Below, piece after piece: positions 6,080-7,367 of a stretch of DNA of 7,367 nucleotides (the first letter of the stretch is position 1; every line of letters starts with the position of its first letter). Both the position numbers and the translations under genes were made by a program. Source of the stretch: Fimbriimonadales bacterium. Its GTDB lineage: Bacteria > Armatimonadota > Fimbriimonadia > Fimbriimonadales > ATM1. The stretch lies in assembly GCA_025922995.1 (NCBI GenBank), contig JAICGT010000054.1, forward strand, positions 1 to 7,367, given 5' to 3'. The notes below the pieces were generated by a model, which saw only the letters and a program-made list of their open reading frames with translations, did no database searches and was not told where the DNA came from.

Positions 6080-6185
6080 GCCTGCGAGGTTAGCTGTCGG
6101 GTTACGGCCAAGAGATACCGCTCCGCTTCTAACGGATTCACCCCGGTGATCGGGTCCCCCGCTCCCGACGCTGTCGAGATTCGGC
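6080..6185 (-). promoter_or_regulatory. ydaO/yuaA-type cyclic di-AMP riboswitch
   Basis: The minus-strand leader carries the conserved blocks of the ydaO/yuaA aptamer class in order. GCCGAATC lies at 6185-6178. A stem CTCGAC...GTCGGGAG leads into GAGCGGGGGACCC. A short hairpin then closes into GGGGTGAATCC (about 6145-6135). Next come hairpins TCCG/CGGA and CGG/CCG, and finally CCGACAGCTAACCTCG followed by CAGGC (6100-6080). The last block is almost invariant in the class and is diagnostic. In Bacilli and Actinobacteria this RNA binds c-di-AMP and usually lowers expression of K+ transport or cell-wall hydrolase genes. The closing P1 stem is short here (GCC/GGC, three obvious pairs). No intrinsic terminator with a T run follows, so control at translation is more likely than termination. 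Confidence 0.9.
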
Positions 6186-6200
6186 TGTTCGTCTTACTTC

Positions 6201-6206
6201 ATTTTA
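6201..6206 (-). promoter_or_regulatory. -10 element of the riboswitch leader
   Basis: The minus strand reads TAAAAT (five of six matches), about 16 bases before the first aptamer block. Transcription would start near 6194 and give a leader of about 165 bases. No good -35 box is seen at 16-18 bases upstream. Confidence 0.5.
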
Positions 6207-6261
6207 GACGCCGTTGGCTTGATGAAGTGGTGCAAAACCCGTGGATAACCTGTTGCCGAAG

Positions 6262-6267
6262 TAAAAT
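6262..6267 (+). promoter_or_regulatory. -10 element of asnS, overlapping the first in-frame ATG
   Basis: TAAAAT (five of six matches) ends ten bases before the ATG at 6278. It includes the first two bases of another in-frame ATG at 6266. If used, that upstream ATG is not transcribed and 6278 is the true start on a nearly leaderless mRNA. Confidence 0.5.
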
Positions 6268-6277
6268 GCCGATTCCC

Positions 6278-7367
6278 ATGGACTACCGCCGAACGTACAT
6301 ACGAGATCTGCTGAAAGCCGCGCCGGGGAGCGCGGCTTCGGCCTACGGCTGGGTAAAAACGCGCCGGGACAGCAAGCAGGTTTCGTTCGTGCAACTGAAC
6401 GACGGGTCATGTTTTACCGACCTACAGGTGGTCATTCCCGAGGGAACGCTCGATGAAGCGCACCTTAAGATGATCACGACCGGCGCCTGCTGTCGTTTTG
6501 ACGGAGCGTTGGTTGAATCTCCGGCCGCCGGCCAGGCTGTCGAGTTGCATGCGACCGACGTGGAAGTTTTTGGGCCGGCAGATCCTGCCGAGTATCCCCT
6601 GCAGAAAAAGGGGGCGAGCTTCGAGTTTTTGCGTGAGATCGCGCATTTTCGATCGCGGGGAAACACATTCGGCGCGGTTTTTCGCGTACGCAATGCGCTG
6701 AGCGATGCGACGCATAAGTTTTTTCAGGAGCGCGGATTTATCTGGTTGCACGCACCCATCATTACAACGAGCGATGCCGAAGGCGCCGGCGCGCTGTTCG
6801 GCGTTACGACGCTTAATTTAATGAACGTGCCGAAATCGGGCGGTACGATCGATTATTCAAAAGATTTTTTCGGCAAGCCCGCATTCCTAAGTGTTTCCGG
6901 GCAGCTCGAGGCCGAAGCGTTCGCGCTGGCATTTACGAACACTTACACGTTCGGGCCGACTTTTCGGGCCGAGAACAGCAACAGCGCTCGGCACCTCGCG
7001 GAGTTCTGGATGATCGAGCCGGAGATGGCATTTTGTGATCTCGAAGGAAATGCCAACCTCGCGGAGGAATACCTGAAATATTTGGTGCGGCATGTGCTGG
7101 ACAAGTGCACAGAAGATCTGGAATTTTTCGATAAGCGCATCGAGCCCGGCGTGACCATGACGTTGGAGAACGTCGCAGAAGCTCCTTTCGAAAGAATAAC
7201 GTATACCGAAGCAATAAAGCACTTAGAAAGCAGCGGCGAGAACTTCGAGTTCCCCGTATTCTGGGGCTGCGATATGCAGAGCGAACACGAGCGGTATCTA
7301 ACCGATAAAAAGTTTCAGCGGCCGGTTATCGTTACGGACTATCCTAAGGAAATTAAGGCGTTTTATA
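6278..7367 (+). CDS. asnS: Asparaginyl-tRNA synthetase (partial, C-terminus beyond window)
   Basis: This class IIb aminoacyl-tRNA synthetase charges tRNA-Asn with asparagine in the cytoplasm. The visible 363 residues, of about 430-470 expected, begin MDYRRTYIRDLL. An OB-fold anticodon-binding domain (about 1-110) has AYGWVKTRRDSKQVSFVQLN. The catalytic core includes HFRSRGNTFGAVFRVRNAL (about 127-145), then GFIWLHAPIITTSDAEGAG and LFGVTTL, the latter typical of AsnS. FLSVSGQLEAEAFA and motif 2, FGPTFRAENSNSARHLAEFW (about 227-246), follow. Motif 3 with the ATP-binding arginine lies past the window edge. The frame is open to the last base. An ATG at 6266 would add four residues, but it overlaps the likely -10 box. 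The gene is divergent from the riboswitch gene. Confidence 0.96.
   Translation, partial: MDYRRTYIRDLLKAAPGSAASAYGWVKTRRDSKQVSFVQLNDGSCFTDLQVVIPEGTLDEAHLKMITTGACCRFDGALVESPAAGQAVELHATDVEVFGPADPAEYPLQKKGASFEFLREIAHFRSRGNTFGAVFRVRNALSDATHKFFQERGFIWLHAPIITTSDAEGAGALFGVTTLNLMNVPKSGGTIDYSKDFFGKPAFLSVSGQLEAEAFALAFTNTYTFGPTFRAENSNSARHLAEFWMIEPEMAFCDLEGNANLAEEYLKYLVRHVLDKCTEDLEFFDKRIEPGVTMTLENVAEAPFERITYTEAIKHLESSGENFEFPVFWGCDMQSEHERYLTDKKFQRPVIVTDYPKEIKAFY

Noticed and set aside
5860..6141. A 93-codon minus-strand ORF starting GTG at 6141 and overlapping the 96-residue gene
   Set aside because: Its first third is the riboswitch aptamer read as protein, and the rest is an out-of-frame reading of the 96-residue gene. 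It has no well-placed Shine-Dalgarno sequence. I also considered a frameshifted single gene, but the conserved RNA blocks explain the upstream part better.
6343..6751. Two minus-strand ORFs of 109-116 codons inside asnS
   Set aside because: They are antisense to the conserved anticodon-binding and core regions of AsnS and show no recognisable protein features.

Overview
The window is a compact, moderately GC-rich bacterial chromosome segment made of housekeeping genes, two tRNA genes and one broken gene. No mobile element, CRISPR array or phage gene is visible. The gene set is glmS, a transaldolase of the short TalC/MipB-like class, tandem TrkA-type RCK proteins, csrA, asnS and a ydaO-type riboswitch. 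These, and purF remnants with the wording GIFALQHRGQESAGI, would fit Armatimonadota (Fimbriimonadia-like) or a neighbouring Terrabacteria lineage. That placement is inference from memory of family sequences and is weak.

Layout, left to right. Positions 1-395 hold a degraded fragment of the N-terminal glutaminase domain of PurF, truncated at both ends and carrying an internal out-of-frame deletion. It abuts the 3' end of a minus-strand tRNA-Val(UAC) at 411-486. A small minus-strand lipoprotein (509-877) is divergent from transaldolase (931-1602). Next come two abutting RCK proteins (1632-2084 and 2085-2735), taken to be regulatory subunits of a K+ transporter that is not in the window, and then glmS (2763-4577). 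csrA (4579-4776, minus) converges on glmS with one base between the stop codons. A possible 31-residue ORF (4835-4930, plus) is divergent from csrA through overlapping -10 elements. A HEAT-repeat protein (4947-5567, minus), tRNA-Ala(GGC) (5640-5715, minus) and an unknown 96-residue helical protein (5736-6026, minus) follow. asnS (6278 to the window end, plus) runs off the right edge.

The most interesting element is the 5' leader of the 96-residue gene. On the minus strand, about 6185 to 6080, it carries the conserved blocks of the ydaO/yuaA (cyclic di-AMP) riboswitch: GAGCGGGGGACCC, GGGGTGAATCC, and CCGACAGCTAACCTCG followed by CAGGC. It sits between a TAAAAT -10 box and a very strong Shine-Dalgarno sequence. 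The gene it appears to control matches no known target class of this riboswitch that I recognise. The same window holds RCK proteins and GlmS, both in processes tied to c-di-AMP elsewhere (K+ homeostasis, cell-wall precursor supply), but nothing in the sequence links them directly to the riboswitch.

A second theme is translation initiation. Transaldolase, the first RCK gene, glmS, asnS and the HEAT gene all lack a Shine-Dalgarno sequence and have a -10-like hexamer 5-12 bases before the start codon, which predicts leaderless or nearly leaderless mRNAs. The downstream operon gene (second RCK) and the two genes with real leaders (csrA and the riboswitch gene) have strong Shine-Dalgarno sequences.
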